Assembly (NCBI RefSeq): GCF_026781265.1
Contig: NZ_JAKUVC010000004.1
Coordinates: forward strand, 248,001 to 312,000
Length of the DNA: 64,000 bases
DNA from: Streptococcus sanguinis
GTDB taxonomy: Bacteria > Bacillota > Bacilli > Lactobacillales > Streptococcaceae
Direction: 5' to 3'
Below, one piece after another: positions 19,623-29,284 of the stretch (position 1 is the stretch's first letter; each line of letters begins with the position of its first letter). The position numbers and the translations under genes were made by a program. Below the pieces are notes generated by a model. That model made no database searches, was not told the DNA's origin, and saw only the letters and a list, made by a program, of their open reading frames with translations.

Positions 19623-19648
19623 AAACCCCGTGAAAACGGGGTTTTTTT
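19623..19648 (+). terminator. Terminator of tuf
   Basis: AAACCCCGT-GAAA-ACGGGGTTT stem with a long T-run. Beyond it, up to 19907, I see no gene or structured element. Confidence 0.95.
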
Positions 19649-19907
19649 GTATATTTTCTGTATTTAAGGAGTGATGAGGTTAGAAAGGCTTTAGGGGGAT
19701 AGTTTTTTAGTCAGAGCAGGATATCTGTAGGTCGTACTGGTGTAAGGAAAGCGAACTAGTATAAGGTATAATAAATGAGTGTATTTGAAAGTAATCTAAA
19801 AAAATCTACAATGGATAGGTTAATTTAAAAACAAAGTGACTTTCGTATTTTTCTTGTAAGGGTAATGAAGGATTTTTTGCTTCTGGTTATACAAACAAAC
19901 TAGAAAG

Positions 19908-19916
19908 TGGTATAAT
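19908..19916 (+). promoter_or_regulatory. Promoter of the rgp cluster
   Basis: TGGTATAAT (extended -10, perfect hexamer at 19911-19916), 36 nt upstream of the rgpA ATG. TATACA at 19888-19893 is a weak -35 at 17-nt spacing. Confidence 0.6.
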
Positions 19917-19951
19917 AGAATGGATTGTAAAATCTTGAATTGAGGGAAATC

Positions 19952-21100
19952 ATGAAACATGTCTTCATCATCGGGAGTCGAGGACTTCCTGCCAAATATG
20001 GAGGATTTGAAACCTTTGTTGAGAAATTGGCAGAGCATCAAATCTCTTCTCAAATCCAGTATCATGTGGCCTGCTTATCAGATGATGAAGCTTTTCATCA
20101 TTTTGACTACAAGGGAGTAGACTGCTTTACAGTCAAGCCACCCAAGCTTGGCCCAGCCCGTGTAATTGCCTATGATATGATGGCCGTTTCCTATGCCCTC
20201 AAGTTTGCTAAGAAAGAGCAGATTGAGCAGCCAATTTTTTACATTCTTGGAAATACGATTGGTGCTTTTATCTTTCCCTTTGCTCGTCGTATCCATCAGG
20301 CAGGCGGTCAATTTTTTATCAATCCTGACGGGTTGGAGTGGAAGCGGGCCAAGTGGTCTAAGCCAGTCCAAGCTTATCTCAAGTATTCTGAGAAGGTCAT
20401 GACCAAGCATGCAGACTTGGTTATAGCGGACAACCAAGGCATCGAAAGCTATATTCAAAAAGCTTATCCTTGGGCTAAAACGACCTGTATCGCTTATGGA
20501 ACCGACCTTTATCTGTCCAATCTGACAGAAAACGAAGGCAAGGTCAGGGTATTCTTTGAAAAGTGGGCCAGTAAGGAAAAAGACTATTACCTCATTGTCG
20601 GACGCTTCGTTCCGGAAAACAACTATGAAACAATCATTCAAGAATTTATGAAATCCAAAACCCAACGTGATTTGCTGATTATCTGCAATCATGAGGGCAA
20701 TCCCTATTTTGAAGAGCTCAAGCAGAAAACAGGCTTTGACCGTGATTCTCGCATTAAATTTGCTGGGACGGTCTATGATCAGAATCTGCTCAAATATATG
20801 CGTAATCATGCTTTTGCATACATACATGGACATGAGGTTGGTGGGACCAATCCGGGGCTCTTGGAGGCTCTGGCTCAGACAGATGCTAATTTGGTGCTGG
20901 ATGTGGACTTCAATCGGAAGGTAGCAAAAGAGACGGCTCTCTACTGGCAAAAAGAACCCGGCCAGTTGGCCCAGCTGATTGACCGAGTAGATACTCAAAC
21001 AGAGTTTACGGAGCTAGGTCAAGCCGCCAAAGAAAATATGAAAGAAAACTACACCTGGGAAAAAATTGTGGGTGAATACGAGGATTTATTTTTATCATGA
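19952..21100 (+). CDS. rgpA: RgpA-like rhamnosyltransferase (DUF1972/GT4)
   Basis: A 382-residue cytoplasmic glycosyltransferase starting MKHVFIIGSRGLPAKYGGFETFVEKL, the hallmark of DUF1972-type rhamnosyltransferases such as RgpA/GacB. These add the first rhamnose to the GlcNAc-PP-undecaprenol primer. The C-terminal half has the GT-B nucleotide-sugar site (HEVGGTNPGLLEALAQ). The start follows GAGGGAAA; an in-frame TTG four codons earlier is rejected. It is the first gene of the polysaccharide cluster. Its 3' end overlaps rgpB by 4 nt. No dTDP-rhamnose synthesis genes adjoin, so that donor is made elsewhere. Confidence 0.88.
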   Translation: MKHVFIIGSRGLPAKYGGFETFVEKLAEHQISSQIQYHVACLSDDEAFHHFDYKGVDCFTVKPPKLGPARVIAYDMMAVSYALKFAKKEQIEQPIFYILGNTIGAFIFPFARRIHQAGGQFFINPDGLEWKRAKWSKPVQAYLKYSEKVMTKHADLVIADNQGIESYIQKAYPWAKTTCIAYGTDLYLSNLTENEGKVRVFFEKWASKEKDYYLIVGRFVPENNYETIIQEFMKSKTQRDLLIICNHEGNPYFEELKQKTGFDRDSRIKFAGTVYDQNLLKYMRNHAFAYIHGHEVGGTNPGLLEALAQTDANLVLDVDFNRKVAKETALYWQKEPGQLAQLIDRVDTQTEFTELGQAAKENMKENYTWEKIVGEYEDLFLS

Positions 21101-22032
21101 AAGTAACCATTCTTCTGTCCACCTATAATGGGGAACAGTTTCTGGCCGAGCAGATTAAGAGTATCCAAGAGCAAACATATAGGGATTGGCAGCTGCTGAT
21201 TCGTGATGATGGCTCTACAGATGGGACGCGTGCTGTCATCGAAGACTTTTGCCGCAAGGATGACCGCATTTCCTTTATTAATCGGGAAAATCCACAAAAT
21301 CTGGGTGTCATTCAGAGTTTTCATAGCCTGCTTCAATACCAAGATTCGGACTTCTATCTCTTTAGCGACCAAGATGACGTTTGGCTGCCAGACAAGATTG
21401 CCATGCAATTGGCTGAGGCAGACAAATATGATAGCAGTCAGCCCTTGCTGGTTTATACTGACTTGAAAGTCGTGGATCAAGAGCTACAGGTTGTTCACGA
21501 AAGTATGATTCGCACTCAGTCAGATCACGCTAATACAGAACTAATCCAAGAGTTGACGGAGAATACGGTGACGGGAGGTGTTTCTATGATAAATCGCGCC
21601 TTGGCCCAACTTTGGACTGGTAAAGAAGAGCATGAACTGCTCATGCACGACTGGTATCTGGGCTTGCTGGCTGTAGCTTTTGGCAATCTAGTCTATATTG
21701 ACAAGCCGGGTGAGCTCTATCGGCAGCATTCGAATAATGTGCTAGGAGCTCGAACGCTCAAAAAACGCCTAAAAAACTGGGTTCGTCCCCATGTCCTTTT
21801 TGCCAAATATTGGAAATTGATAAAAGACAGTCAGACCCAGGCTAGAAATTTGCTGGTCTTGCCACTGACTGCTGAAAATAGAGAGTTAATTGAGAACTTT
21901 GTGACCATTATGGAGGTGCCTTTTAAGGAGCGCTGGCGCAGGATTCACCAGTACGGCTACCGTAAAAACCGCACTTTTCATACCCTGGTTTTTACCAGCC
22001 TCATTCTCACAAAGTTTGCTTATAAGGAGTAA
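21097..22032 (+). CDS. rgpB: RgpB-like alpha-1,3-rhamnosyltransferase (GT2)
   Basis: A 311-residue GT2 enzyme. It has the N-terminal nucleotide-binding stretch VTILLSTYNGEQFLAEQI, the RDDGSTDGT motif and SDQDDVWLPDK (metal-binding DxD-like). RgpB/GacC homologues extend the rhamnan backbone on the lipid carrier. The ATG overlaps the rgpA stop (ATGA). Base composition is ordinary for the chromosome, unlike the AT-rich rgpC that follows. Confidence 0.88.
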   Translation: MKVTILLSTYNGEQFLAEQIKSIQEQTYRDWQLLIRDDGSTDGTRAVIEDFCRKDDRISFINRENPQNLGVIQSFHSLLQYQDSDFYLFSDQDDVWLPDKIAMQLAEADKYDSSQPLLVYTDLKVVDQELQVVHESMIRTQSDHANTELIQELTENTVTGGVSMINRALAQLWTGKEEHELLMHDWYLGLLAVAFGNLVYIDKPGELYRQHSNNVLGARTLKKRLKNWVRPHVLFAKYWKLIKDSQTQARNLLVLPLTAENRELIENFVTIMEVPFKERWRRIHQYGYRKNRTFHTLVFTSLILTKFAYKE

Positions 22033-22037
22033 TATTC

Positions 22038-22844
22038 ATGGATTTTTTTAATAGAAAAAACAGGATTCTCTTACGAGAGATGATTAAAACTGATTTTAAA
22101 TTACGTTATCAAGGAAGCTTTATTGGACATCTATGGTCAATTTTAAAACCTTTGTTGCTATTTTCGATTATGTATCTTGTTTTCGTTCGATTTTTGAGAT
22201 TTGATGATGGAACACCACATTATGCAGTATCTCTCCTTTTAGGAATGGTAACTTGGAATTTCTTTACAGAGGCAACTAATATGGGAATGATGTCAATTGT
22301 CTCGCGAGGTGATTTATTACGAAAGCTAAATTTTTCAAAGTCAATTATTATTTTTTCATCTATTGCAGGCGCAGCGATTAACTATGCTATTAATTTATTG
22401 GTAGTTGCTGTTTTTGCTTTGATTAATGGTGTTCCTTTGACACTAGGATGGCTAATTATCCTGCCTCTGTTTGTTGAGTTGGTTTTAGTTTCTACAGGAT
22501 TTGCTTTTATTCTAGCAACTTTTTTTGTAAAATATCGTGACATTGGACCAATTTGGGAAGTAGTATTGCAGGCTGGCTTATATGCAACGCCAATTATTTA
22601 CTCGCTTACGTTCATTATTCAACGAGGCCAAGTAACTATTGCTAAAATTATGATGCTTAATCCTCTTGCTCAAATTATTCAGGATTTACGTCATTTTGTT
22701 GTTTTTTCAGGAAGTATGCGTGGATGGGATTTGATCGGGAATCGTTTTATTTCTATCATTCCCTATATTTTGCCAATTTTCATTTTCTTGATTGGTTACT
22801 ATATTTTTAATAAAAATGCTAAGAGATTTGCGGAGATTTTATAA
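22038..22844 (+). CDS. rgpC: RgpC-like ABC-2 polysaccharide export permease
   Basis: A 268-residue ABC-2 type permease (Wzm/TagG/RgpC) with six predicted transmembrane segments. The amphipathic N-terminal helix contains LLREMIKTDFKLRYQGSFIG, typical of polysaccharide exporters. With RgpD it flips the lipid-linked rhamnan outward. The gene is markedly more AT-rich than rgpA/rgpB before it and the first 735 bp of rgpD after it, hinting at separate ancestry. AAGGAG precedes the ATG, and it overlaps rgpD by one nucleotide. Confidence 0.9.
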   Translation: MDFFNRKNRILLREMIKTDFKLRYQGSFIGHLWSILKPLLLFSIMYLVFVRFLRFDDGTPHYAVSLLLGMVTWNFFTEATNMGMMSIVSRGDLLRKLNFSKSIIIFSSIAGAAINYAINLLVVAVFALINGVPLTLGWLIILPLFVELVLVSTGFAFILATFFVKYRDIGPIWEVVLQAGLYATPIIYSLTFIIQRGQVTIAKIMMLNPLAQIIQDLRHFVVFSGSMRGWDLIGNRFISIIPYILPIFIFLIGYYIFNKNAKRFAEIL

Positions 22845-24061
22845 TGTCAAATAATATTGCAGTAAAAGTCGACCATGTAAGTAAATTCTTTCGATTGCCT
22901 ACTGAGGCTACTCAGAGTTTGAGAACCAGTTTGGTCAATCGTTTTAAGGGGATTAAAGGCTACAAAGAACAGCATGTTTTGAAAGATATTTCCTTTGAAG
23001 TTGAAAAAGGGGACTTCTACGGGATTGTCGGTCGCAATGGCTCTGGTAAGTCCACCCTCTTGAAAATTATCTCTGAGATTTATATCCCGGAGAAGGGCAA
23101 GGTAACGATTGATGGTAAGTTGGTTTCCTTTATCGAACTGGGCGTCGGCTTCAATCCAGAACTAACTGGTCGCGAAAATGTCTATATGAATGGTGCCATG
23201 CTGGGATTCTCAACAGAAGAAGTAGACGCCATGTACGATGATATCGTGGAGTTTGCTGAGCTGGGTGAGTTTATGAACCAAAAGCTCAAGAACTACTCCA
23301 GCGGTATGCAAGTGCGTCTGGCCTTTTCTGTGGCCATCAAGGCTCAGGGGGATATTCTGATTTTGGACGAGGTCTTGGCTGTCGGGGACGAAGCCTTTCA
23401 GCGTAAGTGTAATGACTACTTCAAAGATCGTAAGGAGTCGGGCAAGACGACTATTCTGGTGACCCATGACATGGGAGCTGTTAAAAAGTATTGTAATAAG
23501 GCTGTCTTAATTGAAAATGGCTTGGTCAAGGCTATCGGTAATCCAGATGATGTGGCTAACCAGTACAGTTTTGATAATGCTGCTATTCAACCAATTAAAG
23601 AGTCTCAGGAATCTGAAAAATTAAGGGAACAAAGGCTTTTGGTTGAAGATTTTGAAGTTAAGCTATTATCAAAAGCGCAAGTTACTCCAGAACAAGAACT
23701 TGAATTTGAGTTTACATTTAAACAATTAGAAGATATTGAATCTCATATTGCTATGTCTTTTGTAGATATTAATACCAATTATGGCTATTACAATGACAAT
23801 TCAATGAATCTAAAAACGCAAGGTATTGGAAAGAAAAAAATAATATATAAATGTAAACTTCCCTTTCTTAATCAAGCTCGACTTAGATTAGAAGCAACTA
23901 TTCGTGATTCAGAGAAACGGGTTCTAGCTTTTGCATCATCAGCAAAAGCACCGATTGTATTTATCGAAAGAAAAGATATTCCTGACAACGATAAATCTGC
24001 ACTTGATTCTGCGACGGGGCTATTGGTTAGAAATGGCAATTGGCATGAATTAAATGAGTAA
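22844..24061 (+). CDS. rgpD: RgpD-like ABC ATPase with C-terminal polymer-recognition domain
   Basis: A 405-residue Wzt/TagH-type ATPase. The nucleotide-binding domain (about residues 1-245) has Walker A GRNGSGKST, signature YSSGMQVRL, Walker B ILILDEVLAVGD and the H-loop VTHDMG. Residues about 250-405 form an extra C-terminal domain like the Wzt domain that recognises the growing polymer. The DNA changes sharply near 23,590: the ATPase part has ordinary composition, while the C-terminal part is AT-rich like the genes downstream. This looks like a recombination joint. Confidence 0.9.
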   Translation: MSNNIAVKVDHVSKFFRLPTEATQSLRTSLVNRFKGIKGYKEQHVLKDISFEVEKGDFYGIVGRNGSGKSTLLKIISEIYIPEKGKVTIDGKLVSFIELGVGFNPELTGRENVYMNGAMLGFSTEEVDAMYDDIVEFAELGEFMNQKLKNYSSGMQVRLAFSVAIKAQGDILILDEVLAVGDEAFQRKCNDYFKDRKESGKTTILVTHDMGAVKKYCNKAVLIENGLVKAIGNPDDVANQYSFDNAAIQPIKESQESEKLREQRLLVEDFEVKLLSKAQVTPEQELEFEFTFKQLEDIESHIAMSFVDINTNYGYYNDNSMNLKTQGIGKKKIIYKCKLPFLNQARLRLEATIRDSEKRVLAFASSAKAPIVFIERKDIPDNDKSALDSATGLLVRNGNWHELNE

Positions 24062-24081
24062 AGGTCTTTAAAGGTTGAGAT

Positions 24082-25812
24082 ATGGGCAAAAGTATTTTAT
24101 TTGTTTCACCAACAGGAACTTTGGATAACGGTGCTGAGAAATCTATTACAAATTTGATGGTTTATCTAGCACAGTTAGATTACAATATTTTTAATGTTTA
24201 TCCTGAAAATGGACATCCTACACATAGAGCGTATCGAGATAAATTACAGGATGCAGGTGTTAAATTATTTCCACTTACGACTGTAAAATGGTGGTGGGAA
24301 GAAGCGCCAGGGAATCATCTTTTGTCGAAAGAAGAAAGAGTTCTGTTTTACCAAAAGAATATTCAAGATATAAGGGATATTATTTCAAAAAATAAAATTG
24401 AACTGGTTATTTCTAATACTGCGAATGTATTTCAGGGTGCTTTGGCAGCGGCTTGTGAATCAGTTCCACATTTTTGGCTTATTCACGAATTTCCCGAAAG
24501 AGAGTTTGCCTATTATGTAGACAAGTTCGATTTTATGCTTGATAATTCAGAAGAGGTTTTTGCTGTCCAAGGCAATTTGAAAAAGTCGCTGGAAAAAATT
24601 GGAAATCGAAATCTTAAGTTGCAATCGTTTATTCCTTTTACAGAAATCTCTAATGAATCACTTGGTAAAGGAGAACAAATAAGAATAGTTTCCGTTGGTT
24701 TAATTAATGAAAATAAAAATCAGATGGAGCTGTTGCAAGCCTATCTTAAGCTAGGAAGATTTGATATCCCCTTAATTTTTATAGGAGATTGGGAAGAAGA
24801 GATTAAGCAGGAATGTGACGAATTTATAGAGAAACATTCATTGACTCAGGTAAGGTTTTTAGGATATCGGAATCTTCCATGGAAAGAAATCACATCTTCG
24901 GATATCTGTGTTTTCAATTCTAAATCAGAATCGTTCTCCTTGGTTTTCATTGAGGCAATTCTAAAAGGAGTTCCTACAATTGTTTCTGATAATTTAGGAT
25001 ATTCTACAGTTCGTAATATTTTTAATACAGGATTTGTATATCCTCTAGGCAATATAGAATCTCTTACAGAAACTTTAGAAAATGTGATTGAAAATTTCCA
25101 AATTTATAAATGTGCTTCATTGGAGACCAGTCAAGTAGCTAAGCAACTTTACACCATTGAAAATTGTTATAAAGCCCTTTTAAGTAGAATTGAAAAATCT
25201 TTGTCTCCTGTAAAGAATAGCTTGCAAGCAATTGAATTGCTACTGGGAAATACTTTGCCAAACCATAGTGTATTTGATATTAAGAAACAATTTGTAACAT
25301 TCTTTTACTCAAAATTAGGAGAAAATTTTTCAGAAGAAAACAGTTTGAGATTTCCATTGGAATATTCTGATGAAATTTACGTTAAACTTCCTTCTGATGT
25401 TATGAGGTTGAGGGTAGATTTATCTGAGATTCCCAGTTATTATAAAAATGTAAAACTGCAGACCTATAAAAAACATGAGGAGATTCCCATTGATTTTACA
25501 AATGGAATAGCTTTAGCAGATAGTTTACTTTTCGGTAAAAATGATCCTCAAATTCATTATAATTTAGAGAGTATTTCTGAAACGAAATTTACCTTTTTTT
25601 ATGAGATGAAAGATATTTTTGAACCAATGAGGGAAGGATCACTTTTAACTGAATTATCAGAACTTCATTTAGACAATTTATCTTTGCAAGAAAGAATAAT
25701 TCAATTAGAAGAGCAATACCAGGCATTAAACCAGCAATATCATGCTATAATCGGAAGCAGGCGTTGGCAGCTTTCGACTAAAATTATAAACTTCTTTAGG
25801 AGAAAGAAATGA
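24082..25812 (+). CDS. GT4-type glycosyltransferase with C-terminal coiled coil
   Basis: A 576-residue protein with a GT-B/GT4 fold in the first about 380 residues (N-terminal ILFVSPTGTLDNGAEKS; acceptor/donor motif SESFSLVFIEAILKGVPTIVSD region about 285-306). A divergent domain (about 390-530) follows, then a short coiled coil (about 530-555) ending in the basic amphipathic tail SRRWQLSTKIINFFRRKK that likely docks it to the membrane. It occupies the place of variable transferases between rgpD and rgpF in rhamnan clusters. The specific sugar and linkage are unknown. Its stop overlaps rgpF by 4 nt. Confidence 0.78.
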   Translation: MGKSILFVSPTGTLDNGAEKSITNLMVYLAQLDYNIFNVYPENGHPTHRAYRDKLQDAGVKLFPLTTVKWWWEEAPGNHLLSKEERVLFYQKNIQDIRDIISKNKIELVISNTANVFQGALAAACESVPHFWLIHEFPEREFAYYVDKFDFMLDNSEEVFAVQGNLKKSLEKIGNRNLKLQSFIPFTEISNESLGKGEQIRIVSVGLINENKNQMELLQAYLKLGRFDIPLIFIGDWEEEIKQECDEFIEKHSLTQVRFLGYRNLPWKEITSSDICVFNSKSESFSLVFIEAILKGVPTIVSDNLGYSTVRNIFNTGFVYPLGNIESLTETLENVIENFQIYKCASLETSQVAKQLYTIENCYKALLSRIEKSLSPVKNSLQAIELLLGNTLPNHSVFDIKKQFVTFFYSKLGENFSEENSLRFPLEYSDEIYVKLPSDVMRLRVDLSEIPSYYKNVKLQTYKKHEEIPIDFTNGIALADSLLFGKNDPQIHYNLESISETKFTFFYEMKDIFEPMREGSLLTELSELHLDNLSLQERIIQLEEQYQALNQQYHAIIGSRRWQLSTKIINFFRRKK

Positions 25813-27569
25813 AACGATTATTAATTTATGTTCATTTTAATAAATATGATCATATCAGCCGCCATGTTCATTATCAACTTGAGCATATGAGACCTTTATT
25901 TGAAAAATTAATATTTATTTCAAATAGTCAACTTAGTGAATCTGAAGTTGATAAACTTCGTGAAAAAGGGTTGATTGATGTCTTCCTTCAACGGGAAAAT
26001 ACTGGTTATGATTTTGGTGCTTGGCATGATGGAATGGAGTTGGTTGGTTTTGAATCACTGAAAGAGTATGATTCGGTGACTGTCATGAATGATACTTGTT
26101 TTGGACCACTTTGGGATATGGAGCCAATTTATCAAAAATATGAATCAGATTCTGATATTGATTTTTGGGGAATGACGAATCATCAAGAAGTTAAGCAACG
26201 AAATTTGTTTATTAACGAGCATCTTCAATCATATTTTATTTCTTTCAAGAAAAATCTAGTTCAATCAGAAATTTTTCAAATTTTTTGGAAATCTGTTGAA
26301 AATTATACAGATGTACAAAATGTTATTGACAATTATGAAACACAATATACGAAAAAATTTACTGATGCAGGATTCCAATATCAAGCTATTTTAAATACTC
26401 TTTCACTAAAGGAAGATTTTTTCCATAGTAATTTTACTATTCATTATCCACATATTCTTTTGGAATATAAGGTTCCTTTTATTAAAATTAAAACTTTTGA
26501 TTTAAGTCAACATTTATCTCCATATTTACTGAAAGAGATTGAAGAGGTGTCTGACTATCCGGTAGAATTTATCTTGTCTCATATGTCAGATGTCAGTCAA
26601 CCAACACCGCCTTATCTGATTGATAGAAAGGTCCTTCAAAATAAAAATGATGCATATTCAAACAAAAAGAAAGTAGCTGTACATCTCCATACATTTTATG
26701 TAGACTTATTAGAAGAATTTTTGGATGGATTCCAATATTTTAATTTTGATTATGACCTATTTTTAACAACTGATTCGGAAAATAAAAAATCAGAAATTGA
26801 AATTATTTTAGCAAAACGGCATCAAAAAGCGAATATTTATTTAACAGGAAATCGTGGACGAGACATTATTCCTATGTTGAAGCTAAAGGAAGAGCTATCG
26901 TCTTATGATTACATTGGACACTTCCATACCAAAAAGTCTCCAGAATATCCATATTGGGTTGGTGATTCCTGGAGAAATGAACTTTTTGATATGCTGATAA
27001 AACCTGCCAATTCGATTCTCGTTAATTTAGAAAATAATGAACGATTGGGACTTGTGATTGCAGATATACCAACCTTTTTCCGCTATACAAAGATTGTGGA
27101 TCCTTTAAATGAAAATAAATTTGCGGACGATATGAATATCCTTTGGGAAAGAATGAATATCGATCGAGCTATAGATTTTAATAGTTTGAACACTTTTATT
27201 ATGAGTTATGGTACATTTATATGGTTCAAATATGATGCACTAAAGCCTCTGTTTGACATAGAACTTAAAGATGAGGATATTCCGAAAGAGCCACTTCCAC
27301 AGCATACAATATTACACTCTATTGAGCGCATTTTAGTTTATCTAGCTTGGTCGCAGCGATTTGATTATGCTATTTCTCGAAATGAAATATATATCACACC
27401 TTTTGTTGATAATAATGTTTTAAATATTCGTCCGGACACCTTACCAAATACCTATGTAAACTTTGATAATATAGGAGGTTTAAAAGGTGCGGCTAAATAT
27501 ATTTTCCTTGGTCCAGCAAGTGCAATTAAATATATTGTTAAGAGGATGATTAGAAAGATTAGGAATTAG
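25809..27569 (+). CDS. rgpF: Rhamnan synthesis protein RgpF
   Basis: A 586-residue RgpF/GacG-type protein. The rhamnan synthesis F domain is recognisable in two parts: the N-terminal region (YVHFNKYDHISRHVHYQL, RENTGYDFGAWHDG, NDTCFGPLWDM) and a second glycosyltransferase-like region (VAVHLHTFYVDLLEEF, NRGRDIIPML, YIGHFHTKKSPEYP, about residues 290-400). RgpF homologues extend the polyrhamnose backbone and can be bifunctional. The gene is AT-rich. The last residues are strongly basic (KYIVKRMIRKIRN), suggesting membrane association. Confidence 0.9.
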   Translation: MKRLLIYVHFNKYDHISRHVHYQLEHMRPLFEKLIFISNSQLSESEVDKLREKGLIDVFLQRENTGYDFGAWHDGMELVGFESLKEYDSVTVMNDTCFGPLWDMEPIYQKYESDSDIDFWGMTNHQEVKQRNLFINEHLQSYFISFKKNLVQSEIFQIFWKSVENYTDVQNVIDNYETQYTKKFTDAGFQYQAILNTLSLKEDFFHSNFTIHYPHILLEYKVPFIKIKTFDLSQHLSPYLLKEIEEVSDYPVEFILSHMSDVSQPTPPYLIDRKVLQNKNDAYSNKKKVAVHLHTFYVDLLEEFLDGFQYFNFDYDLFLTTDSENKKSEIEIILAKRHQKANIYLTGNRGRDIIPMLKLKEELSSYDYIGHFHTKKSPEYPYWVGDSWRNELFDMLIKPANSILVNLENNERLGLVIADIPTFFRYTKIVDPLNENKFADDMNILWERMNIDRAIDFNSLNTFIMSYGTFIWFKYDALKPLFDIELKDEDIPKEPLPQHTILHSIERILVYLAWSQRFDYAISRNEIYITPFVDNNVLNIRPDTLPNTYVNFDNIGGLKGAAKYIFLGPASAIKYIVKRMIRKIRN

Positions 27570-27575
27570 ATTAAA

Positions 27576-29234
27576 ATGTTTGGAAAAAAAAAGCGCAAAA
27601 TAGATTATAGTTCTTTTTATACTAAATACAAAGATTATCGATTTACAGTACTTAAATATCTATTCTCTATTATTATTAGCTTTTTAACGTTGAAGACAAC
27701 AGGGAATTTACTATATGTCATTGTTCCTTTGCTAGAGTTGATTATTATTTTTCTTGTTTCAAATTTTTTCATTAAAAAACATCAAATTATTGGGTGCTTT
27801 ATTAATAATTTGTTTATTCTCTTCTATAACGTCGAGATATTAGTTCTTTTTTTTGGAAATAGCTTTGTAACTCTTATTATGTTAAATAATCTAAGCTCCT
27901 GGGAGGCTCTTAAAGGAAGAATTTTTATTTTTGGTTTAGGTATTGTTTTATTATTAATCTTTAGTTTCCTACCGACTAAGTATGTTGAAACACAGAATAA
28001 GATTACCTACTACCTTTATAAATATAATGTTGTTTCTCTGTTTCTTTTGAGTGCTGCACTCACTCTAAACTTATCTTTGGGAGGATTCTTTGGTTTTAAG
28101 TATTCTCCAGGTAAGTCGGTCTATGATTTAGCAGTTGCTGAGTATGATTATATTCAGCTGATTCAAAAAGCGGAAAGAGAGTCTACAGAGAAGAAAAAAC
28201 TTTTCTACAAAGAGGAAGTTGGAGACTTTATCAAAAAACCGAAAAATATACCAGAGAAACCTAATGTGATTCTTATTTTTACAGAGGGAATGTCTCAGCA
28301 TATTATTGATGATGAGAGAAATATCACTCCTAATATTAAAGAATTACAATCAAAATCTTTGAATTTTTCAAATTATTATAATCATACCTTTGCAACTTAT
28401 AGAGGGATAATTGGTCAACTGTATTCAGGTTATCAGTTAGATAACTCTGATCAGAACCATCTGATTTCTCTGCAGAGTATTTTGAAGAAAGAAGGTTATC
28501 ATACTTCTTTTATTAATACAGAAGCTCATAATGAAGAATTCACTTCTTATTTAAATCATTTAGGTTTTGATTCTGTTCTAGATGCACAGCCTTCTAAGGG
28601 GGAGGAAAGTACATTCGATAAGGATGCCTATAAAGAACTTAATAAATTGATAACTAATCAGCCTGATGGTCAGCCTTTCTTTATCTCAATGTATACTTTT
28701 GGTACACATATTGGCATGAATTCATTTGATAGAAAATACTCAGATGGAAATGACCGTTTGTTAAACCGTTTTTATGATTTAGATATACAATTTGGGAAAT
28801 TCATCGAAAAATTTAACAATAGTAAATATTCGGAAAATACAATTTTAGTCTTCACAACCGACCATGCAACTTATGTTGATGATGAATACAGGAAGTCATT
28901 TCCTAATCAGTCTAGAGGAATGGGCAATCTTGACAAAGTACCTTTTTTCATCTATTATAAAGGAGTCGATCCTCAAATACTAGATGCTCAGGGGCAAAAT
29001 TCTGTTAACCTTACTCCAACTATTTTAGATTATTTAGATATTTCTAGGGAAAATTATTTCTTAGGTAATTCATTATTTGCTAATAAGGAGTACAGGACAG
29101 TTTTTAGCAGCTTATTTGTTTCAGAATTAACTTATGCAAATACATCTGATGCTGTAGTTCGATACTTATCTAAACACGAAGAAGAAAAGATGGAGACGTA
29201 TATTGTGGATTATTATTCCTCAGCAAGATGGTAA
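27576..29234 (+). CDS. GacH/SccH-like phosphoglycerol transferase (LTA synthase family)
   Basis: A 552-residue membrane protein. About five transmembrane helices (residues 20-185) precede an extracellular sulfatase/LTA synthase-type domain (about 225-545). Catalytic-type residues are visible in ILIFTEGMSQ (Glu), HTFATYRGI (probable nucleophile Thr) and FTTDHATYVDDEY (Asp/His). In rhamnose-polysaccharide clusters this position is occupied by GacH/SccH, which moves glycerol phosphate from phosphatidylglycerol onto the side chains. I infer the same here. It is shorter than GacH, mainly in the membrane part. It is distinct from the ltaS gene at 53.7-55.9 kb. Confidence 0.82.
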   Translation: MFGKKKRKIDYSSFYTKYKDYRFTVLKYLFSIIISFLTLKTTGNLLYVIVPLLELIIIFLVSNFFIKKHQIIGCFINNLFILFYNVEILVLFFGNSFVTLIMLNNLSSWEALKGRIFIFGLGIVLLLIFSFLPTKYVETQNKITYYLYKYNVVSLFLLSAALTLNLSLGGFFGFKYSPGKSVYDLAVAEYDYIQLIQKAERESTEKKKLFYKEEVGDFIKKPKNIPEKPNVILIFTEGMSQHIIDDERNITPNIKELQSKSLNFSNYYNHTFATYRGIIGQLYSGYQLDNSDQNHLISLQSILKKEGYHTSFINTEAHNEEFTSYLNHLGFDSVLDAQPSKGEESTFDKDAYKELNKLITNQPDGQPFFISMYTFGTHIGMNSFDRKYSDGNDRLLNRFYDLDIQFGKFIEKFNNSKYSENTILVFTTDHATYVDDEYRKSFPNQSRGMGNLDKVPFFIYYKGVDPQILDAQGQNSVNLTPTILDYLDISRENYFLGNSLFANKEYRTVFSSLFVSELTYANTSDAVVRYLSKHEEEKMETYIVDYYSSARW

Positions 29235-29235
29235 G

Positions 29236-29259
29236 ACTGTTGTAACAATAGTGTTTTTT
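29236..29259 (+). terminator. Possible internal terminator in the rgp cluster
   Basis: ACTGTTG-TAA-CAATAGT stem (one G-T pair) followed by G and six T, in the 50-nt gap after the GacH-like gene. It may reduce transcription of the downstream GT genes. Confidence 0.45.
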
Positions 29260-29284
29260 ATAAAACAAGGAGATAGAATATAAA

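Noticed and set aside
19650..19907. Possible small gene or RNA between tuf and rgpA
   Set aside because: Only short unsupported frames; no promoter-plus-structure combination apart from the rgpA promoter.
20078..20998. 306-codon minus-strand ORF opposite rgpA
   Set aside because: Antisense shadow of a well-recognised glycosyltransferase; no ribosome-binding site.
27576..29234. Second copy of LTA synthase
   Set aside because: The domain type is similar, but the location after rgpF and the shorter membrane part fit a GacH-like polysaccharide-modifying enzyme better.
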